Source: CAYUPI01 sp964446585
GTDB taxonomy: Bacteria; Verrucomicrobiota; Verrucomicrobiia; Limisphaerales; UBA8199
Direction of reading: 5' to 3'
Assembly (NCBI GenBank): GCA_964446585.1
Contig: CAYUPI010000020.1
Location: forward strand, 32,119-96,118
DNA: 64,000 bases
Within the stretch, counting starts at the first letter, position 1. The number at the start of each line of letters is the position of its first letter. Of the stretch, positions 17,001 to 26,618 are shown piece by piece. A program made the position numbers and the translations under genes. The notes below the pieces were generated by a model, which made no database searches, had not been told where the DNA came from, and saw only the letters and a list, made by a program, of their open reading frames with translations.

Positions 17001-17684
17001 ATGCTTATCGACCTCAGCCATACCATCGAGCACGGTATGATTACTTACAAAGGGTTGCCGGCTCCCCTGATCTGCGATTTCCTGAGCCGCGAGGCTTCGC
17101 GCGCCCGCTACGCTCCAGGGACCGAGTTTCAGATCGGGCGCATCGACATGGTGGCGAACACCGGAACTTACCTTGATAGCCCTTTCCACCGTTTTGCTGA
17201 GGGCAAAGACCTGGCAGAACTTCCGCTTGGTTCACTGGCCGGATTGGACGGCCTGCTCGTGCGAGCGCCTGCGGGCCGTCGCGAAATTGCCAGGGATGTG
17301 TTTGAGCGACTTCCATTGGCTGGAAAAGCCGTCCTGGTGCTCACAGGCTGGGATCGACACTGGCGAACCGACGCTTACTTCGAAGAGCATCCTTTCCTAA
17401 CTTCGGATGCCGCGGAATACCTGCGCGAATCTGGCGTGAAACTTGTTGGAATTGATTCCTATAATATCGATGACACGGCGGATCTGCATCGGCCCGCTCA
17501 CACCATCCTCCTCGGCAAGGAAATTCCCATTGTCGAGCACATGACAGGCCTGGACAAGCTGCCCGCCGACGGCTTCAAATTCTACGCCGTGCCTCCCAAG
17601 GTGCGCTCATTCGGCACGTTCCCTGTTCGCGCCTTTGCGGCGACTGCGGACGAACCGCAAACTCTTTCCGGCCGCTTTGTGTAA
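17001..17684 (+). CDS. Cyclase family protein (kynurenine formamidase-like)
   Basis: A 227-residue metal-dependent hydrolase of the cyclase superfamily, to which bacterial kynurenine formamidase and isatin hydrolase belong. The start MLIDLSHTIEHGMITYKGLPAP matches the family, and NTGTYLDSPFHRF aligns with the metal-binding motif GTHxDxPxH, with Tyr in place of the first His. VLVLTGWDRHW, GVKLVGIDSYNID and the C-terminal IVEHMTGLDKLP also match. The His-to-Tyr change may alter metal occupancy or substrate. No tryptophan-catabolism genes are adjacent. Confidence 0.85.
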   Translation: MLIDLSHTIEHGMITYKGLPAPLICDFLSREASRARYAPGTEFQIGRIDMVANTGTYLDSPFHRFAEGKDLAELPLGSLAGLDGLLVRAPAGRREIARDVFERLPLAGKAVLVLTGWDRHWRTDAYFEEHPFLTSDAAEYLRESGVKLVGIDSYNIDDTADLHRPAHTILLGKEIPIVEHMTGLDKLPADGFKFYAVPPKVRSFGTFPVRAFAATADEPQTLSGRFV

Positions 17685-17863
17685 TATGCCGGATTGGCTG
17701 GGTTAGGGGCATGTTCAAGCAAAGTGAGAACAACGTTTCGCACGATCCCCGGCTCGTTGCAGCCGCCGGGAAAGGCCGCGGGGTACTGCCTTGGGTGGTT
17801 GTCGTCGTCGTGATCTCCTGGGGAGGTGAGGGACAAATCCCCGCTACGTTTGAGTGGTTACAG

Positions 17864-20692
17864 TTACACTAACGCATCAGCGAGGACCTCGGCCATGTGC
17901 CGCGGCTTGGTCGGCGCGAGGTGCTCGATCTGGTGACGGCAACTGGCGCCGGAGGCGATGACCACCGTTCCAAAGGGCTGGACCCGGACTTTTCGCGCGA
18001 GCGGCTCGGCTACTTTCAAGGACAGCTCATATTTTTCCGACAATGCGCCGAACGCGCCCGCCATGCCGCAGCAACCGCTGTCGAGCAAAGTCACGTTCCG
18101 TTCGGGCAACCGTTTCGCGAGCCGGTCCATAAAGTCGGGCTTCATTAAGGCCTTAACGTGGCAATGGGCGTGGATTATCACATTGGCCGGCCTGGGTTTG
18201 AACTGGAGGGCGTTCGGTTCCTGCTCCAGCAGTTGTTCGATGAATTGATCGAACAGAAAACAGCGCCTCGTGACTGAGGCAAGTCCCTCCATGCCCAGCT
18301 CCGCATAATCCTCGGCAAACATCGAGTAACACGAAGGCTCCAGGAAAAGGATCGGGGCGCCATCGACGTCCGCGTTGAGCAAACTGACGTTGTGCTGGGC
18401 CAACTCTTTCGCTGCGTCCACGTTTCCTTGGCTGAAGGCAGGGCGGCCACAACACTTGCGGCCCAGCGCAAGTGTCACCTCAAAACCAGCCGCTTCGAGC
18501 ACGCGCACGGCTGCCATCCCGATCTGCGGTTCATGGTAGCGCGTGAAAGTGTCGTCCCAAAGGATCACGCGACCGCGGCGGGATTCGGGGGCGCGGGCGG
18601 TGCGCCTGAACCATGAATCAAATCGCCGGCGCGCGTAGTGCGGCAGCGGGCGCTGCCACGCGATCCCCAGTGTCTTGGCGAGGAGGCTGCGAAAGAATAA
18701 TGAATCGAGGACTGCATTGGCGACGCGCGGCATTCGGCAGCCGAGTTTTCCCAGGAAGTCCAATGAGCTGAATAAGCGCTGCCGCCACGAAAGGCCATCG
18801 CGCTGAATCCGCGCGTGAAGCAGCTCGGTCTTCAGCAATGCTAGGTTGACGTTCGACGGACACTCCGATGTGCAGGCTTTGCATGCCAGGCAGTTGCTCA
18901 GCGCGGCCTCCATTTCGGCGCTGTCCAGAGGGTCGTGTTGGCCCAGACCTCGCCCCTCGAGCGCAGCTCGAATCGCATTGGCGCGGCCGCGCGTGGACAT
19001 GATTTCCTCTCCCGTCACGATGAAGGTCGGGCACATCGTCGGTGTCTCTTTGAGACAACCGCCACAACCGTTGCACTGCTGTAAATTGCCGACAAACGAT
19101 TTGTCTTTGGCGGCGAAGGCCAGCTTCGGCGCAAACGGCAGCTTCAGCTCGTAACCGGCTCCGGCGCGCAGATCGGTATCGATCTTGAATTTGCCGTCCG
19201 GAATGATTTTGCCCGGGTTGAACAGGTTGTGCGGGTCGAAGGCCGATTTGATTTCCTTCATTATACTGAATAGCCCGTCGCCAACCTGTTCAGCCAGAAA
19301 CTCAGTTCGCGCGATACCCACGCCGTGCTCGCCGGCGAGCGAGCCTTTGAACTGTCGCACCAGGGCCGAAACCTCATCGGCCAACTTCCGGAATTTTTTC
19401 AAGTCCTCGCCCGAGTGCAGGTCGAGCACGGGCCGGACATGAAGCAGTCCGGCCGCGGCGTGGCCATAGAAACAGGCTTCCAGGCCAAGCGGCGCCAGAA
19501 GCGATTGCACGGCGGCGACATAGCTGGGCAATTGCTCGGGACGGACCGCGACATCCTCGATACCGGTGACAGGTTTGGCGTCGCCGGGCCGGCCAGTCAG
19601 CAGCGAAAGCCCCGCCTTGCGGAGAGACCAGACCAGGTTGGCCTCGGCTTCGGTTCCGAGCATGGTTTTCCGCAAGCCGAGCTTGCGCCGCGCCAACGCC
19701 GCTATCCGCTCATCGGCCTCCTCAAAAAACTCCACGACCAAAACGGACTGACAGGGCTGATGATCGAGCTGGAGCAAATCGCGCGCGGGCTGGAACTCTA
19801 ATTGGCCCCTGGTCTGGTCGAGCAACACATTATCCAGGTGCTCGATAGCGGCGGGTTTGAGGTCAAGCAGTTCTACGGTGGCCTGCATTGCATCGGCCAC
19901 CGAGGAGAAAAACAGCAGGCCAACGCGTTTCTGCGCGGGCAAGGGAACAATCTTAAGTTCCGCGGAGGTGATGGCCGCGAGCGTTCCCTCACTGCCGCAC
20001 AGGAGATGATTCAGATTGTTCGGCTCGGCGACGCAGCGGTCGATGGCGTAGCCAGGACGCCGCTTAAGCAGGCCGCCCGGCATGCGCTCTTCAATTTCCA
20101 AAGAGTGGAAATAGAACAGGTCCGAGAGCAGTCGTCTTTGTTTCCGGAGCGTGTCGTGTTGCGGTCCGACTGCAATGACACGGCCATCTGCCAGCACCAC
20201 CTCCAACTCATTGAGGTGGTCCGCAGTCGTGCCATAAATCGGTGTATGCGCGCCGCTGGAATTATTGGCAATCATGCCGCCCAGTGTCGCGCGCGAGCTG
20301 GTCGCCACGTCCGGTCCGAAGCAAAATCCGTGCGGCCTAAGGAATCGGTTCAGTTGATCCAGTACCACACCTGGCCCGACCCGGACTGTGCGGCGCTCCA
20401 GGTCCAGGTCACTAATCTCGCGGTTGTAGCGCGAGAAATCGATCACCAGGCCGTCGCCAATCGCTCCGCCCACCAGGCCCGTACCCGCCCCTCGCGGGAT
20501 GACACTGACGCCCGCCTGGGCGGCGGCGTCGATCAGGCTGCTGGCCTGGCGCGCGTTGCGTGGGAAAGCAACCGCGACCGGCTCGATCTGATAAATGGAA
20601 GCATCGGTAGCGTAGAGCTGCCGCGTAAGATTATCGAACGCAATCGGGCAGTTCGCTCCCGCCAACGTCGAAAGTTGTTGGGCTGAAGTCAT
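17864..20692 (-). CDS. FAD-linked oxidase fused to an iron-sulfur GlpC/CCG module (D-lactate/glycolate dehydrogenase-like)
   Basis: A 942-residue respiratory-type 2-hydroxyacid dehydrogenase. Residues about 25-230 form the PCMH FAD domain (IPRGAGTGLVGGA; GGMIANNSSG), about 260-500 the FAD-oxidase C-domain (VTGIEDVAV, GSLAGEHGVGIARTEF). Two 4Fe-4S motifs follow: CNGCGGCLKETPTMCP near 540 and CLACKACTSECP near 600. The C-terminal third has two CCG-type cysteine segments (GRKCCGRPAF and DSGCCGMAGAFG) with HAHCHVKA between them, as in GlcF/GlpC heterodisulfide-reductase-like subunits. Electrons from D-lactate or a related hydroxyacid would pass through FAD and FeS clusters to the membrane chain. 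No transmembrane segment is visible. Confidence 0.9.
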   Translation of the reverse strand: MTSAQQLSTLAGANCPIAFDNLTRQLYATDASIYQIEPVAVAFPRNARQASSLIDAAAQAGVSVIPRGAGTGLVGGAIGDGLVIDFSRYNREISDLDLERRTVRVGPGVVLDQLNRFLRPHGFCFGPDVATSSRATLGGMIANNSSGAHTPIYGTTADHLNELEVVLADGRVIAVGPQHDTLRKQRRLLSDLFYFHSLEIEERMPGGLLKRRPGYAIDRCVAEPNNLNHLLCGSEGTLAAITSAELKIVPLPAQKRVGLLFFSSVADAMQATVELLDLKPAAIEHLDNVLLDQTRGQLEFQPARDLLQLDHQPCQSVLVVEFFEEADERIAALARRKLGLRKTMLGTEAEANLVWSLRKAGLSLLTGRPGDAKPVTGIEDVAVRPEQLPSYVAAVQSLLAPLGLEACFYGHAAAGLLHVRPVLDLHSGEDLKKFRKLADEVSALVRQFKGSLAGEHGVGIARTEFLAEQVGDGLFSIMKEIKSAFDPHNLFNPGKIIPDGKFKIDTDLRAGAGYELKLPFAPKLAFAAKDKSFVGNLQQCNGCGGCLKETPTMCPTFIVTGEEIMSTRGRANAIRAALEGRGLGQHDPLDSAEMEAALSNCLACKACTSECPSNVNLALLKTELLHARIQRDGLSWRQRLFSSLDFLGKLGCRMPRVANAVLDSLFFRSLLAKTLGIAWQRPLPHYARRRFDSWFRRTARAPESRRGRVILWDDTFTRYHEPQIGMAAVRVLEAAGFEVTLALGRKCCGRPAFSQGNVDAAKELAQHNVSLLNADVDGAPILFLEPSCYSMFAEDYAELGMEGLASVTRRCFLFDQFIEQLLEQEPNALQFKPRPANVIIHAHCHVKALMKPDFMDRLAKRLPERNVTLLDSGCCGMAGAFGALSEKYELSLKVAEPLARKVRVQPFGTVVIASGASCRHQIEHLAPTKPRHMAEVLADALV

Positions 20693-20734
20693 CGAGCCGG
20701 GTCACAGCCGGTACCTCATATACTAGCAACCCGC

Positions 20735-21676
20735 TCAGATGGCCAGACCGGAGTCCGGCTTGTTCGATTGCCCTCGGCGCTGATACTTGCCCGAAACCTC
20801 CTGCAGGAATTTCCTTTCTTCAGGCGAGAGGCTGTCCATCCCGAGTTTGCTTACCTTATCCAAAAGGGTATCGATCTTCAAGACTTCGCGCTGGTAGGAG
20901 GGCACACCAGGAGACCTTGATTTTCTCATCGACCCTGACCCAAAAAACGAACGAACCGGCAGAAAGAGCGGGTTAATCCACAAATAAATCAGCAGCAGCG
21001 TGGAAGCGACGGCGACAATGAGAAAGATTTTCCAGTTCTCGCGGGCAATCCTGGGCTGCAACGCCGCCGCCACGAACAGCCCCACAATCGCTCCCCCCAA
21101 ATGCGCGTCATGGCCGACATTGCCCCGATTGTTGTCCTTCATCGCCAGAAACGACCCGACCATGAACAAAATAGCGTAGAGCCAACCTGGGATTGCGATT
21201 GGCAGAGGAAACTGGGCGATGCTCGCTCCCGGGAAGAGAAGGATGTAGGCGAAGATCAGACCGCAGACACCGCCAGAGGCGCCGATCGAGCGGTACTCAT
21301 GATGCCGGTGGACGTAAAGCGAGAGCAGGTCACCGCCGACCACACTACCAAAGTAAATCAGCAGGAATTGTTGGGGGCCGTAAACGGTTTCGAGTAGCGG
21401 GCCAAAGAAATAGAGGCTGACCATGTTCCACAGCAAGTGCCACGCGTTGGCGTGAAGGAACGCTGAGGTTACCAGACGGTAGTACTCTTTCCAGGCCAGA
21501 ACCGCCCGGGGATCGAAAATGTATTTCTCCTCGACGGCGCGGCTTCTAAATCCGAGCCAGGAAACAAGGCAAGTCAGTCCGATAATCAGCCAGCTCCACA
21601 ATGCAACCGGTCCATGCATCGCCATGATTGTTGACAGATCGGCAAGCGATTTGTAAACAAAAACCAGTGAAGGCAT
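20735..21676 (-). CDS. Rhomboid family intramembrane serine protease
   Basis: A polytopic membrane protease. Hydrophobic segments begin near residue 25 and continue to about 240. Catalytic Ser134 lies in GASGG and the partner His192 in GHDAHLGGA; the L1-loop Asn is in HLLWNMVSLYFFG. The tail carries a soluble segment ending LSPEERKFLQEVSGKY, a short motif common at the C-terminus of verrucomicrobial rhomboids. AAGGA-like sequence precedes the ATG at 21676, supporting this start. Substrates are unknown. It sits 42 bp upstream of the FAD-FeS oxidase gene in the same direction. Confidence 0.9.
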   Translation of the reverse strand: MPSLVFVYKSLADLSTIMAMHGPVALWSWLIIGLTCLVSWLGFRSRAVEEKYIFDPRAVLAWKEYYRLVTSAFLHANAWHLLWNMVSLYFFGPLLETVYGPQQFLLIYFGSVVGGDLLSLYVHRHHEYRSIGASGGVCGLIFAYILLFPGASIAQFPLPIAIPGWLYAILFMVGSFLAMKDNNRGNVGHDAHLGGAIVGLFVAAALQPRIARENWKIFLIVAVASTLLLIYLWINPLFLPVRSFFGSGSMRKSRSPGVPSYQREVLKIDTLLDKVSKLGMDSLSPEERKFLQEVSGKYQRRGQSNKPDSGLAI

Positions 21677-21922
21677 TCCTTGGTATTCCTAACTACCGGT
21701 TCACAATGCTGCTTCAAAGTTTGAGGACGGCCTTTACTCTCTTGAACTCCTGCCACCTGTTTTTCGCACGCTGGAATCTCCCACAGAGCCAGTGAAAGAA
21801 ACCGAACTTAAGCCGATCCGCCCGGGCGCATACGTGCTGTGTGCTGTCAATACCTTTGCGCGTTTCCAAACCGGAACAAAGCCCGGCCGACTCGAGGCTG
21901 ACTCTGCGAATCCAGGGTTGCC

Positions 21923-24076
21923 ATGAGAAGTTTCTTGCGCTGGTTGTTGCGGCTGCTCTACCGGTTCCGCGCGTACAACGAGTCGGTGCTCAGCATTCCT
22001 GGTCCGGTTTTGCTGCTCCCTAACCACACTTCATGGTGGGACTGGCTGTTGATCGGGGCCTGTCTGGAGGAAGATTGGCGATTCGTGACGTCCCGGGAAG
22101 CGGCGGAGGTCAGTTGGCTGCATCGGCGCATCATGGTGAACCGCCGCACGTTTCCGGTGGACATGAATTCTCCTTATTCCGTCAAGCACATGGCGGAATA
22201 TTTGCACAAAGGAGGACGGTTGGTGCTCTTCCCGGAGGGCCGTCTATCTCGCACCGGCTGGCTCATGAAGCTGTTCGATGGCACGGGGTTTTTGATCTTC
22301 AAGACGCGCGCCAAAGTTATCACCGCCTATGTCCGCGGCGCCAAGCGGCTGCCGCTCTCCCCAAATCCAGGTTTGAAACAATGGTTTCCACGATTATCTG
22401 TTCACTTCAGTCCAGTTTTGGACCCGCCCAGGCTCAGTCACATGAGCGTGAGCGAGTCGCGTGGCCGGCTGACCGAGTGGGTTTATGACCGGATGGTCCG
22501 CCAACAATTCGAAACGGAGATGGAATTTGGCGCCGCGACGATTCCTGCGGCCATCGAGGCAACGGCGCGCCGGAGGGCCAAGCGGGTAGCATTGCAAGAC
22601 TCTACGATGCAGGCGCTGAGTTACCGGCGATTGTTGACGGCGGCGCGAGTGCTGGCCGCGCAGTGGTCGAAATGGCCGGCGACTGTCGAGCGCCGCGTAG
22701 GGGTTTTGCTGCCCAACGTCAACGCGATGCCGGCGACCCTGCTAAGCTTATGGGCGGCGAACAGAATACCTGCGGTCCTGAATTATTCGACGGGTCCAAG
22801 TGTCCTGCTCGAATGCGCGCAATTGGCTGGAGTGAAACGCATCATCACCTCGCGCGCATTTGTTGACCGGCTGGCACTTGATCTGGAGCCGTTTCGATCT
22901 GCCGGGATGGAGCCGGTATTCCTGGAAGACGTGCGTGCCGGCATTCCCCGGTGGCAGAAGGTGGCCGCGGCCGCGCGTACCTTCCTCAGACGGCCGTTGT
23001 GCGGTGGGCAATTGGCCTCGGAAGACACAGCGGTCATCCTGTTCACCAGTGGTTCGGAGGGCAGCCCAAAAGCCGTCGAGCTGTCGCACCGAAACGTCTT
23101 GGCCAATGTGCGGCAACTGCTCTCCGTCATGGACTTGCTCGAAACCGATCGTTTCTTCAACACCATGCCGCTGTTTCATAGTTTCGGCCTGTCCGCCGGG
23201 TTGCTTCTGCCACTGATTGAAGGTGCATTTGTCTTTCTCTACGTATCGCCGCTGCATTATCGCATCGTGCCTTCGGCCATTTACAATCTCAATTGCACGA
23301 TTTTCTTCGGAACAAACTCCTTTCTGGCTGGCTACGCCCGGAAGGCGCATCCGTACGATTTCCGCGCTTTGCGCTATCTGTTTGCCGGTGCCGAAAAACT
23401 TCAGGAATCCACGGCGACAATTTGGCAGCAGAGATTCGGCGTCCGGATTTTGGAAGGCTACGGCGCCACCGAATGCAGCCCGGGCGTAAGCCTGAGCACG
23501 CCGATGCGGCAGCGGGCGGGCTCGACGGGCCAATTGCTGCCCGGTATCGAGCACCGGCTCGAGCCGGTCGAAGGCATTGATCAGGAGTTCGCGGCGGAAG
23601 GCCGGAAGTCACAAGTCGGTCGGCTATTTGTGCGCGGACCGAACATCATGCGTGGTTACTTGAATCCGGGCCCCAACGCAGCCTTCCAGGCCCTCGGCGG
23701 ATGGTACGACACGGGAGACATTGCCCGGGTGGATGCCGATGGCTACGTTTATATTCTCGGCCGGCTGAAGCGCTTTGCCAAGATAAGCGGCGAGATGGTG
23801 AGCCTGACGGCGGTGGAGGACGCGTTGGGGAGTGCATTTCCACAATACGGTCTGAAATTTTCCGCAGCCGTCATCGCCAGGCCGGATGAAGCGAGGGGCG
23901 AAAAGTTGATCGCTGTCACGAACGAAGCGAAACTTACTTTGGACCAGGTGCGCGAGGCTATTCGAACGCGCGGCCTGAGCAACCTGGCGGCCCCGCGCGA
24001 AGTCAAATTCCTGCACGAGCTTCCGCGTCTCGGCTCGGGCAAGATCAATCATCGCGAACTGGAGAAGATGGTTTGA
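21923..24076 (+). CDS. Bifunctional acyltransferase/acyl-CoA (acyl-ACP) synthetase, Aas-like
   Basis: A fusion of a PlsC-type acyltransferase and an AMP-forming ligase, as in E. coli Aas, which re-acylates lysophosphatidylethanolamine. The acyltransferase motif is NHTSWWDW with His35 and Asp40; the substrate motif is FPEGRLSRTG. The ligase domain has the P-loop-like LFTSGSEGSPKAVELSH near residues 373-389, EGYGATECSPG, GWYDTGDIARVDADG and the C-terminal ILGRLKRFAKISGEMVSL hinge. The catalytic Lys is expected in SGKINH near the end. Unlike Aas, no MFS domain is present. The following hydrolase gene overlaps by 4 bp, suggesting coupled lipid remodelling. Confidence 0.88.
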   Translation: MRSFLRWLLRLLYRFRAYNESVLSIPGPVLLLPNHTSWWDWLLIGACLEEDWRFVTSREAAEVSWLHRRIMVNRRTFPVDMNSPYSVKHMAEYLHKGGRLVLFPEGRLSRTGWLMKLFDGTGFLIFKTRAKVITAYVRGAKRLPLSPNPGLKQWFPRLSVHFSPVLDPPRLSHMSVSESRGRLTEWVYDRMVRQQFETEMEFGAATIPAAIEATARRRAKRVALQDSTMQALSYRRLLTAARVLAAQWSKWPATVERRVGVLLPNVNAMPATLLSLWAANRIPAVLNYSTGPSVLLECAQLAGVKRIITSRAFVDRLALDLEPFRSAGMEPVFLEDVRAGIPRWQKVAAAARTFLRRPLCGGQLASEDTAVILFTSGSEGSPKAVELSHRNVLANVRQLLSVMDLLETDRFFNTMPLFHSFGLSAGLLLPLIEGAFVFLYVSPLHYRIVPSAIYNLNCTIFFGTNSFLAGYARKAHPYDFRALRYLFAGAEKLQESTATIWQQRFGVRILEGYGATECSPGVSLSTPMRQRAGSTGQLLPGIEHRLEPVEGIDQEFAAEGRKSQVGRLFVRGPNIMRGYLNPGPNAAFQALGGWYDTGDIARVDADGYVYILGRLKRFAKISGEMVSLTAVEDALGSAFPQYGLKFSAAVIARPDEARGEKLIAVTNEAKLTLDQVREAIRTRGLSNLAAPREVKFLHELPRLGSGKINHRELEKMV

Positions 24077-24897
24077 TTCAGCCGCATTCTCAGACCTCAT
24101 CCTCACCGCTCGTGTCAATGTCTGAAGATGTGCGAGTTCGAGTCCACGGCCCAGACTCGCTGCCGACGCTGATTTACCTGCCTGGCATCCACGGGAATTG
24201 GATGCTTATTGGCGGATTCCGGCGCGCGCTGGCCAATCGCGTTCGATTCGTCGAGGTCGGCTACCCAAGCACGTTCACCTGGTCCCTGGATGATCACGCG
24301 GCGGCGGTGGAGGCGGCGCTGGAAAGACACGGAGTCAGCAGTGGCTGGCTCCTTGGAGAGTCCTTCAGTTCGCAGGTGCTCTGGCCCATGGTCGCCCGCG
24401 GCAAATTTCAGGTTCATGGCATCGTTCTCGCCGGCGGATTCGTCCAACATCCTCTTCGCTGGGAGGTGCGCGTGGCACAAAAAATCAGCGATGACATTTC
24501 GTTTTCCCTACTCACGCGCATCCTTTTAGGTTATGCTCGCGTCAGCCGGTTCCGATTCCGCCGCTCGCCTGAGACCTATCGCGAAATTCGGGATTTCGTC
24601 GATGGGTTGACCCGGCAAGACCTGGACGCTGCCAAGCATCGCCTGCGCTTGATTGCAAGGAACGATCCGTCCACAGTTGTGCGGCAACTGGCGGTGCCCG
24701 TTTATGCGTTGACTGGATTGTTTGACCCAGTCGTGCCCTGGTTTTTCGTTCGCGGCTGGCTGAAACGTAATTGCCCAGCCCTGCGGGAGTACCGGATTAT
24801 CTGGCGCGCCGATCACAACGTCCTAGGTACCGCGCCGGATTTGGCGGCAAAGCACGTTCTGAGATGGATGAACCAGGCGCGACCGAAACTCGAATGA
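24073..24897 (+). CDS. Alpha/beta hydrolase downstream of and coupled to the Aas-like gene
   Basis: Serine hydrolase fold: IYLPGIHGNWMLIGGF in the oxyanion region, nucleophile elbow GWLLGESFSSQ, an acid region YALTGLFDPVVPW and a late His in WRADHNVLGT. The TTG at 24073 overlaps the upstream stop and has GGAG eight bases before it, favouring translational coupling. An ATG at 24118 without a ribosome-binding site is the alternative. Partnership with an acyltransferase/ligase suggests an acyl-ester or lipid substrate; this is inference from context. Confidence 0.75.
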   Translation: MIQPHSQTSSSPLVSMSEDVRVRVHGPDSLPTLIYLPGIHGNWMLIGGFRRALANRVRFVEVGYPSTFTWSLDDHAAAVEAALERHGVSSGWLLGESFSSQVLWPMVARGKFQVHGIVLAGGFVQHPLRWEVRVAQKISDDISFSLLTRILLGYARVSRFRFRRSPETYREIRDFVDGLTRQDLDAAKHRLRLIARNDPSTVVRQLAVPVYALTGLFDPVVPWFFVRGWLKRNCPALREYRIIWRADHNVLGTAPDLAAKHVLRWMNQARPKLE

Positions 24898-24962
24898 CGG
24901 ATTCGCATTATTTCGAGTTTCGTCATTCATCACTGGTGATTACCCCTCTACCTCCTCCGCGG

Positions 24963-24990
24963 TTGCCGCGGGAGCGCTTCGCGGTATAAT
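24963..24990 (+). promoter_or_regulatory. Sigma70-like promoter candidate
   Basis: TTGCCG at 24963-24968 and a perfect TATAAT at 24985-24990 are 16 bp apart. The predicted transcription start falls only about two bases before the ATG at 24999, so the mRNA would be nearly leaderless and the GAGG before that ATG would not be transcribed. Confidence 0.35.
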
Positions 24991-24998
24991 GAGGCGAT

Positions 24999-25265
24999 AT
25001 GACACGCCAGCAGGTTCTGGATCTTTACTTCATGGACGCCCGCAGCAAGCTGATCGATCTGGCCGCCTTTATCGACCGCGTCGAGCGCGCCGGGGGAAAA
25101 GAAGATTTCAGGATGGCCGCCTTGCGCCGGGCCCTCCCGCGTCTGGAGCAGGCTAAACCAGACAAAGCCAAGCAAGTGTTAGTAATCCTGAGCGATCCCA
25201 CATCCGATCCGATCCCGAGTGCAACGACCAAAGCGGCGTGTGGCGCCTGGCCTGGCCATGAGTGA
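24999..25265 (+). CDS. Small conserved-looking hypothetical protein upstream of the TatD/EboB-like gene
   Basis: An 88-residue protein with a helical, charged N-terminal two thirds (MTRQQVLDLYFMDARSKLID, then AAFIDRVERAGGKEDFR) and a low-complexity tail. GAGG lies before the ATG. It precedes the TatD-like hydrolase gene by 45 bp in the same direction, and the two probably form a unit. The gap carries ATCACGC microsatellite-like repeats. No function can be assigned; there is no signal peptide or membrane segment. Confidence 0.6.
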   Translation: MTRQQVLDLYFMDARSKLIDLAAFIDRVERAGGKEDFRMAALRRALPRLEQAKPDKAKQVLVILSDPTSDPIPSATTKAACGAWPGHE

Positions 25266-25310
25266 TTCGAACGGATCACGCATCACGCATCACGTATTAC
25301 GCCTCGCGCC

Positions 25311-26114
25311 ATGAAATACATCGAGCCGCACGCGCACATGGTCAGTCGCGTCACAGACGATTATCTGAAACTTGCGATGGCCGGATGCCAGGCCGTGTGC
25401 GAGCCGGCATTCTGGGCCGGGTTCGACCGAAGTTCGGTGGCGGGTTTTTACGATTACTTTTGTCAGCTCACCGAGCACGAACCCAAGCGCGCCGCGAAGT
25501 TCGGTTTGGCGCATTTTTGCTGGCTGTGCATCAATCCGAAAGAATCCGAGGACGTGAAGCTGGCGGAAGAAGTTATCGAAATCATTCCCAAGTTCCTGGG
25601 CCGTCCGAACGTCCTGGGCATTGGCGAGATCGGTCTGAACAAGAACTCACGAAACGAACTGAAAGTCCTCGAACGCCACGTTGATTTGGCGGCGCGCCAC
25701 AACCAACTGATCCTGGTCCACACCCCCCACTTGGAAGATAAGCTAAAAGGCACACGCCTGATCCGCGACGTCCTCAAGGACGATAAACGAATTCGTCCGG
25801 AACGCGTGATCATCGATCATGTCGAGGAACACACGATTGAGCTGGTGCTCGAGGCCGGGTTTTGGGCGGGCATGACACTTTATCCAGAATCCAAGTGCAC
25901 GCCTGCGCGAGCAATCGATATGGTCGAGCGTTACGGGCCGGAGCGGCTCTGGATGAACAGCGCCTGCGATTGGGGAGTCAGCGATCCGCTAGCGGTGCCG
26001 AAAACCGTGCTCGAAATGGCGAAGCGCGGTCATCCGACCGAGGCCATCGAGAAGCTCGTGTTCCAAAACCCGCGAGGGTTTCTCGGCCAGTGCCCCAATT
26101 TCAGGCTTGCTTGA
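25311..26114 (+). CDS. TatD-like metal-dependent hydrolase (EboB-like)
   Basis: A 267-residue TIM-barrel amidohydrolase. Visible metal-site elements are YIEPHAHM at the N-terminus, GIGEIGLNKNS, ILVHTPH, VIIDHVEE and the late Asp in NSACDWGVSD. The sequence deviates from housekeeping TatD and resembles the hydrolase of ebo-type clusters, which help move a metabolite precursor to the periplasm. However, UbiA, EboD and EboF partners are absent here, so the ebo link is only a resemblance. Normal length, cytosolic. Confidence 0.75.
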   Translation: MKYIEPHAHMVSRVTDDYLKLAMAGCQAVCEPAFWAGFDRSSVAGFYDYFCQLTEHEPKRAAKFGLAHFCWLCINPKESEDVKLAEEVIEIIPKFLGRPNVLGIGEIGLNKNSRNELKVLERHVDLAARHNQLILVHTPHLEDKLKGTRLIRDVLKDDKRIRPERVIIDHVEEHTIELVLEAGFWAGMTLYPESKCTPARAIDMVERYGPERLWMNSACDWGVSDPLAVPKTVLEMAKRGHPTEAIEKLVFQNPRGFLGQCPNFRLA

Positions 26115-26141
26115 GCCTTTCTCCAGGTCTAGCCGGCTCCG

Positions 26142-26618
26142 TTACCGGACTATAGCGCCGTTGGCTGCCGGAACGGCCTTCGGCCGTAGCACGCGACCGT
26201 ACTCACACGATAGCAGCGGTTCGGAAGGGTGGAGCGCGTCGGGCTGGGAGACGGGTGCCCGGAATTTCCACAGCTTTCTAGGCGGAACGCCGATCAAGCA
26301 ATCCGAAGTGCTTCCAACCGGCAATCCAGCTTGTCCGTAGAGAATAAATTCGATGCGCACCCAATCCAAATGCTTGGAGGATTTGTTTTCCACCACTCCC
26401 TCCAGAAGGCGCGCGCCATAGGAACTCATGGCCCACTTGGTTTCCCGGGCCTCCAACACGTATTGATCCTCGGAGTACGGCGCTTGCAGCCCGGGGATGA
26501 ACAGGACCGTCTCCATGCCACAGCTAAAACAATTCACGGCCTCGCCGGCGCGCTCGATGTGAAAGCGAAGAGGGGTGCCACAAAAATTACAATAACAGTT
26601 CATGCCCGGCGGTTGCAT
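26142..26618 (-). CDS. Zinc-ribbon protein with an FxLYD-like domain
   Basis: The N-terminus has a two-knuckle zinc ribbon, CYCNFCG and CFSCGME, separated by about 18 residues. After a linker, residues about 75-130 resemble the FxLYD fold (VVENKSSKHLDWVRIEFILY, then PPRKLWKFRAPV). Such proteins are usually envelope-associated, but no signal or membrane segment is seen. Role unknown. The start is uncertain: ATG at 26618 or at 26603 (directly before NCYCNFC); neither has a clear ribosome-binding site. The gene converges with the TatD-like gene. Confidence 0.6.
   Translation of the reverse strand: MQPPGMNCYCNFCGTPLRFHIERAGEAVNCFSCGMETVLFIPGLQAPYSEDQYVLEARETKWAMSSYGARLLEGVVENKSSKHLDWVRIEFILYGQAGLPVGSTSDCLIGVPPRKLWKFRAPVSQPDALHPSEPLLSCEYGRVLRPKAVPAANGAIVR

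Noticed and set aside
25311..26114. A complete ebo metabolite-export cluster
   Set aside because: Only the TatD-like protein resembles EboB; UbiA-, dehydroquinate-synthase- and phosphatase-like partners are missing.
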